In this document: positions 32,618-41,790 of the stretch, piece after piece
Numbering within the stretch: the first letter of the stretch is position 1
Layout of the letters: each line of letters starts with the position of its first letter
NCBI GenBank assembly: GCA_947623175.1
Contig: CANQGK010000019.1
Location: 1 to 47,067, forward strand
Source of the DNA: an uncultured Clostridia bacterium
GTDB taxonomy: Bacteria > Bacillota > Clostridia > Oscillospirales > Acutalibacteraceae
Reading direction: 5' to 3'
Length of the DNA stretch: 47,067 nt
Made by a program: the position numbers and the translations under genes
The notes under the pieces: model-generated
The model's input: only the letters and a program-made list of their open reading frames with translations
What the model was told of the DNA's origin: nothing
Databases searched by the model: none

Positions 32618-32650
32618 GTTGTCATCTCCCATAATAAATTAATCTATATT

Positions 32651-32679
32651 AGTATAACACAATTCTATGTATATGTCAC
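32651..32679 (-). promoter_or_regulatory. Promoter of polA
   Basis: On the minus strand GTGACA (32674-32679), 17-bp spacer, TATACT (32651-32656); divergent from the dus promoter. Confidence 0.65.
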
Positions 32680-32696
32680 CATTTTTTTAAAAAAAT

Positions 32697-32725
32697 TTGA
32701 CAGTTCTTCCATATTAAAGTATAAT
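32697..32725 (+). promoter_or_regulatory. Consensus promoter abutting the dus start codon
   Basis: TTGACA (32697-32702), 17-bp spacer, TATAAT (32720-32725), an exact sigma-A consensus. Transcription should begin at about 32732, one base before the ATG at 32733, so the mRNA would be leaderless. Confidence 0.85.
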
Positions 32726-32732
32726 CGGGGGT

Positions 32733-33701
32733 ATGAAGATAAAAAGTTTGGAAATAAAAGGCTTTGCCGCTCTTGCGCCTATGGCGGGCGTCGCCGACCG
32801 CGCTATGAGGGAAATATGTATGAAACACGGCGCCGCCTTCTGCGTAGGCGAGCTTACAAGCTCAAGGGGTATAACCCTGGGCGACAAAAAGTCCGCCTCC
32901 CTGCTTTACTGCGGGGAAAAGGAGCGCCCCGTCGCGTCGCAGATATTCGGAAACGATCCCGAAATTATGGCAGACGCCGCAAAAAAAACGCTCGAATACC
33001 GCCCCGATTTTATCGATATAAATATGGGATGTCCGGCGCCGAAGGTGGCAGGCAACGGCGGCGGAAGCGCGCTTATGAAAAATCCGGATTTAGCGGAAAG
33101 CATAGTGCGCGCGGTGGTAAAGGCGGTTAATCTGCCTGTCACGGTAAAAATGCGCACCGGCTGGGACGGCGAGCATATAAACGCGCCCGAGCTTGCCGAA
33201 AGATGCGAAGCGGCGGGAGCGGCGGCGATAACCGTTCACGGCAGAACGCGAATGCAGATGTACGCCCCCGGGATAGATTACGAAACCATAGCGAGGGTAA
33301 AGCGGGCGGTCAATATTCCCGTTATCGCAAACGGTGACGTAAAAGACGGCGAAAGCGCAAGGTATATGTATTCGGCTACCGGCTGTGATTTTTTGATGAT
33401 AGGCAGGGCGGCGCAGGGAAATCCCTTCGTTTTCGAGGAAATAAACGCGGCCTTAAGCGGCAGGGAGTACCGAAGACCTACGCTTGAGCAGAGATTTGAA
33501 GCGCTTTTCGAGCAGGTATCCCTTATGCAAAAGTACAAGGGCGAGCATATCGCAATGCTCGAATCCCGCAAGCATACCGCTTGGTATCTCGGCGGAATTT
33601 GCGGCGCGGCAAAATTAAGGCGGGAATGCGGAGAAATAACCTGTTTTTCGGATATTCGGAGAATTTGCCAAAAGGCACTTGAACAAAACGCCGATATGTG
33701 A
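32733..33701 (+). CDS. dusB: tRNA-dihydrouridine synthase (DusB-like)
   Basis: A 322-residue FMN enzyme that reduces uridines in the D-loop of tRNA. Motifs: ALAPMAGVADRAMREIC, ELTSSRGI, DINMGCPAPKVAGNGGGSALM with the catalytic Cys, TVKMRTGWD, ITVHGRTRMQMY, and IANGDVKDG...MIGRAAQGNPF. The N-terminus reaches only 14 residues before APMAGV, so the start cannot lie much further in. The GGGGG before the ATG would be upstream of the predicted transcript start. It lies divergent from polA. Confidence 0.95.
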   Translation: MKIKSLEIKGFAALAPMAGVADRAMREICMKHGAAFCVGELTSSRGITLGDKKSASLLYCGEKERPVASQIFGNDPEIMADAAKKTLEYRPDFIDINMGCPAPKVAGNGGGSALMKNPDLAESIVRAVVKAVNLPVTVKMRTGWDGEHINAPELAERCEAAGAAAITVHGRTRMQMYAPGIDYETIARVKRAVNIPVIANGDVKDGESARYMYSATGCDFLMIGRAAQGNPFVFEEINAALSGREYRRPTLEQRFEALFEQVSLMQKYKGEHIAMLESRKHTAWYLGGICGAAKLRRECGEITCFSDIRRICQKALEQNADM

Positions 33702-33707
33702 TAAAAT
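33679..33707 (+). promoter_or_regulatory. Promoter of yebC
   Basis: TTGAAC (33679-33684), 17-bp spacer, TAAAAT (33702-33707), overlapping the end of the dus gene; leader about 33 nt. Confidence 0.6.
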
Positions 33708-33746
33708 ATAATTTACGGTATAAATTAATATTAAAGAGGTAATAGT

Positions 33747-34484
33747 ATGTCGGGACATTCCAAATGGAATAACATCAAAAGAAAAAAAGAAAAAACCGAT
33801 GCGGCAAAGGCTAAGGTCTTTACCAAAATCGGCAGGGAAATTGCGGTCACTGTCAAAGCCGGCGGCGCAAATCCCAACGAAAACAGCAAGCTCAAGGACG
33901 TAATAGCAAAGGCAAAGGCCGCCAACGTGCCCAACGACAATATCGAACGAATTATCAAAAAAGCCGCGGGCGACGGCGAGGCCAACAATTACGAGGAGCT
34001 CGTTTACGAGGGCTACGGACCGAACGGTGTGGCTATCGTGGTTGAAACCCTTACCGATAACCGCAACCGTACCGCGGGTGAAATGCGCCATTATTTCGAC
34101 AAATGCGGCGGTAATTTGGGTCAGTCGGGCTCGGTTATGTTTATGTTTGACCGCAAGGGCGTAATCGATATAGAGGCAGAAGGACTTAACGAGGATACCG
34201 TTATGGAGGCCGCGTTGGAAGCCGGCGCGGAGGATTTTAATTACGACGGCGACGTTTTTGAAATCATTACCGATCCGAACGATCTCGGCAGCGTGCGCGA
34301 TACGCTCGAAAGCGGCGGATACGCCTTTTTATCCGCGGAGGTCGAGTATATTCCCCAAACGATGACAACCCTCGACGACGAGGATTCGATAGCCAAAATG
34401 GAAAAGCTCATCGATATGCTTGAGGATAACGATGACGTTCAGGCGGTATGGCACAATTGGGAAATGCCGGAGGAAGAACAGTAA
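33747..34484 (+). CDS. yebC: YebC/PmpR family protein
   Basis: A 245-residue three-domain protein with the signature SGHSKWNNIKRKKEKTDAAK, then NAR-like residues (ANVPNDNIERIIKKA) and MRHYFDKCGGNLGQSGSVMFMF. Long described as a DNA-binding regulator; YebC proteins are now also linked to ribosome stalling relief at proline-rich stretches. Which role applies here cannot be read from the sequence. AAAGAGGTAA precedes the ATG. It is a single-gene unit with its own terminator. Confidence 0.96.
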   Translation: MSGHSKWNNIKRKKEKTDAAKAKVFTKIGREIAVTVKAGGANPNENSKLKDVIAKAKAANVPNDNIERIIKKAAGDGEANNYEELVYEGYGPNGVAIVVETLTDNRNRTAGEMRHYFDKCGGNLGQSGSVMFMFDRKGVIDIEAEGLNEDTVMEAALEAGAEDFNYDGDVFEIITDPNDLGSVRDTLESGGYAFLSAEVEYIPQTMTTLDDEDSIAKMEKLIDMLEDNDDVQAVWHNWEMPEEEQ

Positions 34485-34494
34485 ATTTACGTAT

Positions 34495-34523
34495 GCGGAC
34501 TGTCGAAAGGCGGTCCGTTTTTT
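34495..34523 (+). terminator. Terminator of yebC
   Basis: CGGAC (34496-34500) pairs with GTCCG (34513-34517) and is followed by six T. Confidence 0.75.
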
Positions 34524-34562
34524 AGTTTTTTTATGGGTAAATGTTACAGTTGTGTTATAAAT

Positions 34563-34592
34563 TTGACAAAACGGTATGAGATTTGTTATAAT
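34563..34592 (+). promoter_or_regulatory. Promoter of yicC-remA-gmk-rpoZ-priA
   Basis: TTGACA (34563-34568), 18-bp spacer, TATAAT (34587-34592). Leader of about 58 nt. It is the only clear promoter before the long plus-strand run starting at yicC. Confidence 0.8.
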
Positions 34593-34656
34593 ATTAAGAA
34601 TATTATGGGGCAGTATTATCGGATAGCTTATAAAATACAATCGGAAGTGCATATCA

Positions 34657-35535
34657 ATGATAAGAAGTATGACCGGATTCGGCAGAGCCGCCGGCAATAT
34701 AAACGGACTCGACGTCACGGTGGAGATAAAATCGGTAAATCACCGGTATTTTGAGTTTTCCTGCCGTATACCGCGCGCCTATCAATTTGCGGAGGAAAGC
34801 TTAAAACAGCTTTGCCAAAAAAGCATATCCCGCGGAAAAGTGGAATTATCGGTTATGATAGAGGAAAATTCCGTCGGCGGCACCGCAGTAGAGCTTGACG
34901 AGGACTACGCGAGGGCTTACATCGCGGCGCTTAACAAGCTTGCAAGGGATTTTAAAATCAAGAATGACATTAAGGTTTCGACTGTAGCCGAAAATCCCGA
35001 AATTTTCAAAATCACCCGCGCCGCTATTCCGGAAGAGCAGGTAACCGAAGCCGTAACAAAAGTAGCGCTGGACGCCGTAGAAAGCTTTGTCAAAATGCGC
35101 GAAACCGAGGGCGAGAGGCTGAAGGCGGACGTTTTGTCGCGGGCGGAGAGCATACTTAAAACGGTGGCGTTTATCGAGGAACGCTCGCCGCAGACCGTAA
35201 GGGCCTACCGCGAAAGGCTCGAGCAAAAAATAAAAGAGCTTTTGGGCGACGCCAAGGCGGACGAACAGCGCATTATTACCGAAACGGCGATCTTTGCCGA
35301 TAAGGTGGCGGTAGACGAGGAAACGGTAAGGCTGAGAAGTCATATAAAACAGCTGACTGCCCTTATAAACGGCGACGGCGCCGTCGGCAAAAAGCTTGAT
35401 TTTATAGTGCAGGAAATGAACCGCGAAGCCAACACCATAGGCTCGAAATCGCAGGATATCGAAATCGCGCATACGGTGGTCGACATAAAGGCCGAAACGG
35501 AAAAAATTCGAGAGCAAATTCAAAATATAGAATAG
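34657..35535 (+). CDS. YicC/YloC family endoribonuclease
   Basis: A 292-residue YicC-type protein with SMTGFGRA at the start, VEIKSVNHRYFEFSCRIP, SRGKVELSV, and the C-terminal KLDFIVQEMNREANTIGSK and IAHTVVDIKAETEKIREQIQN. Family members act as endoribonucleases in RNA turnover. GGAAGTG precedes the ATG. In Firmicutes it leads the yloC-remA-gmk-rpoZ-priA order, exactly as here. Confidence 0.95.
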   Translation: MIRSMTGFGRAAGNINGLDVTVEIKSVNHRYFEFSCRIPRAYQFAEESLKQLCQKSISRGKVELSVMIEENSVGGTAVELDEDYARAYIAALNKLARDFKIKNDIKVSTVAENPEIFKITRAAIPEEQVTEAVTKVALDAVESFVKMRETEGERLKADVLSRAESILKTVAFIEERSPQTVRAYRERLEQKIKELLGDAKADEQRIITETAIFADKVAVDEETVRLRSHIKQLTALINGDGAVGKKLDFIVQEMNREANTIGSKSQDIEIAHTVVDIKAETEKIREQIQNIE

Positions 35536-35556
35536 TTATTCTACGGGAGAAAGCAT

Positions 35557-35826
35557 ATGAAATTGGTTAATATAGGATTCGGCAATATGGTATCGGCAAA
35601 CAGGATGATAGCGATAATAAGCCCCGAGTCCGCGCCGATAAAGCGCATTATACAGGACGCGCGCGAGCGAGGAAACCTCATAGACGCGACTCACGGCAGA
35701 CGCACGAGAGCGGTTATAGTAACCGACAGCGATCATATCATTCTGACCTATTTGCAGACCGAAACTCTGGCTAACCGTATCGCCGAGGAGAACAGCATCG
35801 ACGACGTGGAGGAAGAGGATGAATAA
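35557..35826 (+). CDS. remA: RemA family DNA-binding regulator (DUF370)
   Basis: An 89-residue protein with [40 protein letters not shown] and [20 protein letters not shown]. It forms ring-like DNA-binding oligomers and activates biofilm-matrix and osmoprotection genes in Bacillus. The tail is acidic (DDVEEEDE). GGGAG precedes the ATG; its end overlaps the gmk start by 8 bp. Confidence 0.95.
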   Translation: MKLVNIGFGNMVSANRMIAIISPESAPIKRIIQDARERGNLIDATHGRRTRAVIVTDSDHIILTYLQTETLANRIAEENSIDDVEEEDE

Positions 35827-36427
35827 AGGCAGCGTTTTTATAATTTCGGGTCCTTCGGGCTCGGGTAAGGATACCCTTTTGGTCGAGCTTTTTAAAAAAT
35901 TTCCGGAAATTTCTTTTTCAATATCTTCCATAACCCGCCAAATGCGCGAAAACGAAAAAGAGGGCGAAAAGTATCATTTTATTTCAAAAGCGGAATTTGA
36001 AAAAATGATTGAAAACAACGAGCTTTTGGAGTATAACCGCTATGTGGGCAATTATTACGGGACGCCCGAAAAGCCCGTCGTTTCGGCTGTTGAGAGCGGC
36101 AGGGACGTCATGATAGAGGTGGACGTAAACGGCGCGGCGCAGATAAGAAAAAAACTGCCGGACGCGGTGAGCATATTTATTATGCCGCCCTCTTTTTCCG
36201 AGCTTGAACGCAGGCTGTCGGGCAGAGGAACCGAATCGCGCGAGGCTATTGACAAAAGAATGAACGCCGCTTTAGACGAGATAAAGCGCGCCGAGGAGTA
36301 CGATTATATCGTGGTCAACCGCGATATACCCGCCGCCGTCGACGATATAATTTCCATAATAAAAACCTGCCGTTTACAGCTTGGCAGACAAAAACATATT
36401 ATTGATGAGGTGCTTAAAAAATGTTAA
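35819..36427 (+). CDS. gmk: Guanylate kinase
   Basis: A 202-residue kinase converting GMP to GDP. The P-loop is [13 protein letters not shown], with the GMP site [21 protein letters not shown] and the segment [13 protein letters not shown]. The ribosome binding site GGAGG lies inside remA, and the gene overlaps remA by 8 bp and rpoZ by 7 bp, so the three are translationally linked. Confidence 0.97.
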   Translation: MNKGSVFIISGPSGSGKDTLLVELFKKFPEISFSISSITRQMRENEKEGEKYHFISKAEFEKMIENNELLEYNRYVGNYYGTPEKPVVSAVESGRDVMIEVDVNGAAQIRKKLPDAVSIFIMPPSFSELERRLSGRGTESREAIDKRMNAALDEIKRAEEYDYIVVNRDIPAAVDDIISIIKTCRLQLGRQKHIIDEVLKKC

Positions 36428-36594
36428 ATCCCAATATAGGAAAGCTTATAGGAAATTCCGAAAACAGATACCGTCTGGTACTCGATATCGCCCGCACCGC
36501 GCGCGAGGTTTCCGCCGAAGCGGAGAAAAACGGCGAAATTATCGTCGAAAAGCCGGTAAGCGTAGCTATAGATAAATTGGCGTCGGAAATTTAA
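36421..36594 (+). CDS. rpoZ: RNA polymerase omega subunit
   Basis: A 57-residue protein, shorter than the usual 65-90. The omega core is clear: SENRYRLVLDIARTAREV, then an acidic linker and VEKPVSVAIDKLASEI. It assists folding of the beta' subunit and assembly of RNA polymerase. The ATG at 36421 lies within the last codons of gmk, and the position between gmk and priA is the standard one in Firmicutes. Confidence 0.9.
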   Translation: MLNPNIGKLIGNSENRYRLVLDIARTAREVSAEAEKNGEIIVEKPVSVAIDKLASEI

Positions 36595-36673
36595 TTGACG
36601 CGGAATAACCCCGCGGCTTTTGAAAAGGCGCATTTACCCGGGCTTAAACGGCCTTAATCGGGAGGAAGGTACA

Positions 36674-39094
36674 ATGAAAGGGTTGGTAGCTTTAACGGCG
36701 TTAAAGGACGCCGCCTTTGCGTACGATAAGCTGTACGCTTATGCCGTTCCGCCCGAATTGTATAATGCCGCCAAGCCCGGATGCAGGGTTTTGGCGCCCT
36801 TCGGACGCGGAAACCTTAAAAAGCAGGGCATGATAATGGCGGTAGAAGAAGCCGAATTAAAGGGGCTTAAGATACTTATTTCGGTAACCGACGACGAGCC
36901 GGTTTTAAACGCGGAAATGCTGGGGCTTTGCGCCTACATGCACGATACGGTTTTTTGTACCTATTTTGACGCGATTTCGGCAATGCTTCCGGCGGGGCTC
37001 AGCTACAAAACGGTGAATTTTTATTCCGCAAATCCCGAATTTTCGGGGCTGTCGCTTTTAAGCGAGAGCGAGCGCGAGGTTTATTTATATCTTGAGAAAA
37101 AGGGCGAAACCGCGGAAAATACGCTGAAAACCAATCTCGGCATAAGCGCCGCTCTGCTTGAAAATATGTGCGGCAAGGAAGCTCTTTTGAAGATGAGCGA
37201 TTTTAAACGTCGGCTTGGCGACGCTACCCAAAAATGGGTAAGGCTCGGCGCGGACGAGCCGCCGAATATAAAGCTTACGCCGCGGCAAAAAGAGGTTTAT
37301 GACCTTTTGGGCGACATAGGCTCGGCGGCGGTAAAGGAAATATGCTATTTTACCGGCGTTTCGGCGTCGGTAATAGATAATCTTGTCAAAAAAGGACTGC
37401 TCGTTTATTTTGAAAAGCCGGTATACCGAACCGTAAGCGGCTCTGTATCGGACGGCGCCGACCGCGAAATAACCCTGACCGATGAACAGCAGGCGGCGTA
37501 CGAGGGCTTGCTTAACGATTACAACTCGAAAAAGGGCGGGGTATCCCTGCTTTACGGAATTACCGGTTCGGGTAAAACCCGGGTGTTTTTGAAGCTTGCC
37601 GATAAGGTCATAGCGGAGGGGCGCGGCGTTATGGTAATGGTGCCCGAAATTTCCCTCACGCCGCAGCTTATTTCGATATTTACCGAGCGCTACGGTCAAA
37701 AAATAGCGGTCTTTCACAGCGCGATGTCGATGGGCAAAAGGCTCGACGAATGGAAGCGCATTCGCGACGGCAAGGCGCTTATAGCCATAGGCACCCGCAG
37801 CGCGATTTTCGCTCCCTTTAAAAATCCCGGGCTTATAATCATAGACGAGGAGCAGGAGCACACCTACAAATCCGAAAAAAGCCCGCGCTACCACGCAAGG
37901 GAGCTTGCCCGTTACCGTATGGCGTATAATAAGGGGCTTCTCTGCCTTTCCTCCGCCACTCCGTCCATAGAAAGCTATACTCTTGCCAAAAAGGGCGTTT
38001 ATTCAATGTATACGCTTCACAAACGCTATGGCAACGCGATTTTGCCTATCGTCGAGACGGTAGACATGAAGGCGGAGCTTAATTCCGGAAACAGGGGTAT
38101 TTTAAGCAACGCCCTTTACGACGCCGTAAAGGATACCTTAGCCGAAAAAAAGCAGGTTATATTATTGCTTAATCGCCGCGGGTACAATACCTACGTATCC
38201 TGCCCTTCCTGCGGATACGTCGAAGCCTGCCCCAATTGCAGCGTTTCGCTTACCTATCACTCCGCCAATAATCGGCTCATGTGCCATTATTGCGGTTATT
38301 CCAAAAGGATTGAAAAGGTCTGCCCCGAATGCAAGTCTGCGGGTATGAAATTTACGGGCTACGGCACCCAAAAGGCGGAGGCGGAAATAAAAGCGCTCTT
38401 TCCCGACGCGAATATTTTAAGATTGGACGCCGATTCCACCCTGGCAAGAGACTCCTACGCGGTGTATTTAAGCGATTTTGCCGAGGGTAAATACGATATA
38501 CTCATAGGCACCCAAATGGTCGCCAAGGGACTTAATTTCCCGAACGTCACCTTAGTGGGGGTCATAGGCGCCGACAGGGCGTCCTACAGCGAGGATTTCA
38601 GAAGCTTTGAAAGGTCCTTTTCCCTCTTGGCGCAGGTCGTGGGCAGAGCGGGCAGAGGCGAGGCTCCGGGGAGGGCGATAATTCAGACCGCCGATCCCGA
38701 AAGCAGTCTTATAGAGCTTGCCAAAAATCAGGATTACGACAGCTTTTACAACGAGGAAATACTTACTCGCAAGCTTATGGTTTACCCGCCCTACTGCGAT
38801 ATCTGCCTCGTGACCGCTTTTTCGACGAACAAATCCGCGGCTGAAAACGCGATAAACGCGGTTTTTTCCAATATAAAGGCGCTTATCGAAAACGAATACA
38901 AAGCCGTGAAGCTTATAATTTTGGGCCCTACGGCGGCGGCGGTGCCGAAGGTCAACAACCGCTACAGAATGCGCATTATCATAAAATGCAAAAACAATAC
39001 CGCATTCAGGGAAATGTTAAGAAACGCCGTTAATGTACGGCTTTTGCCGGATACGTCCGTTTCGGTGGATATGAACCCCGAAACGATTATATAG
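36674..39094 (+). CDS. priA: Primosomal replication-restart helicase PriA
   Basis: A superfamily 2 helicase of 806 residues that reloads the replisome at stalled forks. It has an N-terminal 3'-DNA-binding domain, Walker A YGITGSGKTRVF, DEAH variant IIDEEQEHTYKSE, motif III LSSATPSIES, and the zinc-binding insertion with CPSCGYVEACPNC and CHYCGY...CPEC. Motifs V-VI are GTQMVAKGLNFPNV and QVVGRAGRGEAPG. An upstream in-frame ATG at 36620 lacks a site; GGAGGAAGG before 36674 fixes the start. Confidence 0.96.
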   Translation: MKGLVALTALKDAAFAYDKLYAYAVPPELYNAAKPGCRVLAPFGRGNLKKQGMIMAVEEAELKGLKILISVTDDEPVLNAEMLGLCAYMHDTVFCTYFDAISAMLPAGLSYKTVNFYSANPEFSGLSLLSESEREVYLYLEKKGETAENTLKTNLGISAALLENMCGKEALLKMSDFKRRLGDATQKWVRLGADEPPNIKLTPRQKEVYDLLGDIGSAAVKEICYFTGVSASVIDNLVKKGLLVYFEKPVYRTVSGSVSDGADREITLTDEQQAAYEGLLNDYNSKKGGVSLLYGITGSGKTRVFLKLADKVIAEGRGVMVMVPEISLTPQLISIFTERYGQKIAVFHSAMSMGKRLDEWKRIRDGKALIAIGTRSAIFAPFKNPGLIIIDEEQEHTYKSEKSPRYHARELARYRMAYNKGLLCLSSATPSIESYTLAKKGVYSMYTLHKRYGNAILPIVETVDMKAELNSGNRGILSNALYDAVKDTLAEKKQVILLLNRRGYNTYVSCPSCGYVEACPNCSVSLTYHSANNRLMCHYCGYSKRIEKVCPECKSAGMKFTGYGTQKAEAEIKALFPDANILRLDADSTLARDSYAVYLSDFAEGKYDILIGTQMVAKGLNFPNVTLVGVIGADRASYSEDFRSFERSFSLLAQVVGRAGRGEAPGRAIIQTADPESSLIELAKNQDYDSFYNEEILTRKLMVYPPYCDICLVTAFSTNKSAAENAINAVFSNIKALIENEYKAVKLIILGPTAAAVPKVNNRYRMRIIIKCKNNTAFREMLRNAVNVRLLPDTSVSVDMNPETII

Positions 39095-39103
39095 GAGGAA
39101 AAA

Positions 39104-39538
39104 ATGGCACTCAGGAATATAGTTAAAATCGGCGACGACGTACTTCGCAAGGTCTGCCGTACACAGCTTACCTTTGACGATAAGCTCAAACAAACGCTTG
39201 ACGATATGGCGGAAACCATGTACAAAGCCGACGGAGTGGGGCTTGCCGCGCCGCAGATAGGCATTTTGCGCAGATTTTGCATCGTCGACGTCGGCGACGG
39301 ACTTTTGGAGCTTATAAATCCCGTAATAATCGAAAAAAGCGGTTCGCAAAAGGGCAACGAGGGCTGTCTTTCCATACCCAACCGTTACGAAGAGGTGGTA
39401 AGGCCTATGACCGTTACCGTAAAAGCGCAGGACAGAGACGGCAACAACATTACGGTTACCGCCGAGGGGCTTAAGGCGAGGGCGATTTGCCATGAAACCG
39501 ACCATCTCAACGGGATACTTTTTACGGACCGTATATAG
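39104..39538 (+). CDS. def: Peptide deformylase
   Basis: A 144-residue metalloenzyme removing the formyl group from new proteins. All three motifs are present: GVGLAAPQIG, EGCLSIPN and CHETDHLNG (HExxH type). It is a short type with no C-terminal extension. AGGAGG lies 9 bp after priA; fmt follows in 26 bp, so formylation and deformylation genes are co-transcribed. Confidence 0.96.
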   Translation: MALRNIVKIGDDVLRKVCRTQLTFDDKLKQTLDDMAETMYKADGVGLAAPQIGILRRFCIVDVGDGLLELINPVIIEKSGSQKGNEGCLSIPNRYEEVVRPMTVTVKAQDRDGNNITVTAEGLKARAICHETDHLNGILFTDRI

Positions 39539-39564
39539 ACAAAATTTCAATGTCAAGGTGAAAC

Positions 39565-40503
39565 ATGAAGATAGTTTTTATGGGGACGCCCGATTACGCC
39601 GTCAAAACGCTTGAGGCGCTTATAGAAAAAGGGCATGATATAGCGGCGGTTTTTTCTCAGCCGGATAAGCCTGTCGGCAGAAAGCATATTTTGACCGCCC
39701 CGCCGGTAAAGGTCTGCGCCGAGAGCCATAACATAAGGGTTTTTCAACCGGATACCCTTAAAGACGAGGAAATGAGACTTAAGCTTCGCGAAATCGCGCC
39801 CGACGTTATAGCGGTGGTGGCGTACGGTAAAATATTGCCGGAGGACGTGCTGTCTATCCCAAAATACGGCTGTGTCAACGGGCACGCCTCGCTTTTGCCG
39901 AAATATCGCGGCGCATCGCCCATACAGTGGAGCATAATTTGCGGCGAAACCGAAACCGGCGTTACGGCGATGCTTATGGATAAGGGCATGGATACCGGTG
40001 ATATCCTAAAAACCGTAAAGGTGAAAATCGGCGACGAGGAGACCGCCGACTCTCTTTTCGAACGCCTGTCGGAGATAACCGCGCGGCTTATGGTCGATAC
40101 GCTCGACGCTCTCGAAAAGGGCGAAATCATCCCGCAAAAGCAGGACGACTCCAAAGCTTCGTATGCTCCAATAATAAAAAAGGAAATGGCTTTGCTTGAT
40201 TTTACAAAAACCGCGGAAGAAGTCCATAACGCGGTAAGGGGCTATTATTCCAAGCCCTGCGCCTATTTCTTCTTAAACGGCAAACGAATTAAGGTATTAA
40301 GCGCCCGCGTGGCGGGAAAAACAAAGCTTAAGGCGGGAACGGTTATTGCCGATACCGACGCGCTGGTCATCGCCTGCGGCGACGGCGACACCGTGGCGAT
40401 CACGAATTTACAGCCCGAGGGCTCAAAGCCTATGACCGCAAAGCAGTTTTTGTGCGGAAACAGCATAAAACCGGGCGCTTTTGCAGGTGAAAACGGTGAG
40501 TAA
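39565..40503 (+). CDS. fmt: Methionyl-tRNA formyltransferase
   Basis: A 312-residue enzyme formylating initiator Met-tRNA from 10-formyl-THF. Motifs: VFMGTPDYAVKTLEAL, AYGKILPEDVL, the catalytic region VNGHASLLPKYRGASPIQW and MDKGMDTGDIL; the C-terminal tRNA-binding domain is complete. AAGGTG precedes the ATG. It overlaps the rsmB start. Confidence 0.96.
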   Translation: MKIVFMGTPDYAVKTLEALIEKGHDIAAVFSQPDKPVGRKHILTAPPVKVCAESHNIRVFQPDTLKDEEMRLKLREIAPDVIAVVAYGKILPEDVLSIPKYGCVNGHASLLPKYRGASPIQWSIICGETETGVTAMLMDKGMDTGDILKTVKVKIGDEETADSLFERLSEITARLMVDTLDALEKGEIIPQKQDDSKASYAPIIKKEMALLDFTKTAEEVHNAVRGYYSKPCAYFFLNGKRIKVLSARVAGKTKLKAGTVIADTDALVIACGDGDTVAITNLQPEGSKPMTAKQFLCGNSIKPGAFAGENGE

Positions 40504-41770
40504 TCCGCGACGGCTTGCGGTGCAGGCTCTGCTTAAAATCGAGCGCGACGGCGCTTATTCGAATATAACCGTTAATTCCGTACTTCGCGAAAACATGCTT
40601 TCCGGCGAGGATAAGGTTCTCTTTTCCGCCCTCGTTTACGGTGTGCTTGACCGCAGGCTTACTTTGGACTACGTTTTATCGAAATACATGAAAACAAAGC
40701 CGGAAAAAACCGCGCCGTTTACCCTCTCGGTGCTTCGCTGCGGGCTATATCAGATAATGTATATGGATAAAATTCCCGACAGCGCGGCGGTCAACGAATC
40801 GGTAAAGCTTATAAAAAAGTCGGGCGAGAGCCGCAACGCCGGCTTTGTAAACGCTCTGCTTCGCGCCGCCGCAAAGGGCGATATCGATTTGCCGGCGGGC
40901 TTTACGGCAGAGGAGCTTAGCATACGGTATTCCTGCCCAAAGTGGATAGTAAACAGCTTTTTGGACGATTACGGAGAGGATAATACAAAGGCTTTGCTTG
41001 AAAAAAGTCTCGAGGCGCCGCCCGTAATACTCAGGGTAAACACCGCCAAAATAACGGCGGACGAACTCGCAGAAGCGCTTTTGGGATGCGGCATAGAATG
41101 CGAAAAGGGCGAAATACCCGATTCGCTTACAGTAAAAAAGGGGAAAAATCTCTTTTCCTGCGAGCCTTATAAAAAGGGATATTTCTACGCTCAGGACTAT
41201 GCGTCGCAAAGGGCGGTAGCTTTGCTTTCGCCCGCGCCCGGAAGCCGTTTGCTCGATATGTGCGCGTCGCCCGGAGGAAAAAGCTTTACCGCGGCGAATT
41301 TGATGCAAAACCGCGGGGAAGCGGTCGCCTGTGATTTATACGAATCGAGGGTGGAGCTTATATCCCGCTCGGCAAAAAGGCTCGGGCTCGATATAATAAA
41401 AACCGCCGTCTGCGACGCTGCGGAATACAACGAAAACTTGGGCAAATTCGATTGCGTTTTATGCGACGTTCCCTGTTCGGGACTCGGAGTAATACGCCGA
41501 AAGCCCGAGCTTAAATATAAGCCGGAGACAGATTTTAAGGAATTGGAAAGTATACAGTACCGTATTCTGACCAACGCGGTAAATTATCTGAAACCCGGCG
41601 GCAGACTGCTCTATTCGACATGTACATTAAGACGCAGTGAAAATGAAAAACTTGTAATTTGCTTTCAAAAGGAGTATAATGACTTTCAAAAGGTGTATGA
41701 GCATACCTTTATGCCGCATATTGATAATACGGACGGTTTTTACTGCGCCCTTTTTGAAAGGAAAAATTAA
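40496..41770 (+). CDS. rsmB: 16S rRNA (cytosine-967-C5)-methyltransferase
   Basis: 424 residues from the GTG at 40496, chosen because AGGTGA lies 8 nt upstream within the end of fmt; TTG 40481 and GTG 40487 are also in frame. The N-terminal NusB-like domain (about 1-140) is followed by the SAM fold with LDMCASPGGKSFTAA. The catalytic cysteines lie in CDVPCSGLGVIRRKPE and YSTCTLRRSENE. Confidence 0.95.
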   Translation: MSNPRRLAVQALLKIERDGAYSNITVNSVLRENMLSGEDKVLFSALVYGVLDRRLTLDYVLSKYMKTKPEKTAPFTLSVLRCGLYQIMYMDKIPDSAAVNESVKLIKKSGESRNAGFVNALLRAAAKGDIDLPAGFTAEELSIRYSCPKWIVNSFLDDYGEDNTKALLEKSLEAPPVILRVNTAKITADELAEALLGCGIECEKGEIPDSLTVKKGKNLFSCEPYKKGYFYAQDYASQRAVALLSPAPGSRLLDMCASPGGKSFTAANLMQNRGEAVACDLYESRVELISRSAKRLGLDIIKTAVCDAAEYNENLGKFDCVLCDVPCSGLGVIRRKPELKYKPETDFKELESIQYRILTNAVNYLKPGGRLLYSTCTLRRSENEKLVICFQKEYNDFQKVYEHTFMPHIDNTDGFYCALFERKN

Positions 41771-41790
41771 ATTTCGGAGGATATGCCTTT

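Noticed and set aside
37085-37894. Minus-strand frame of 269 codons
   Set aside because: Antisense to priA helicase motifs; a by-product of codon bias.
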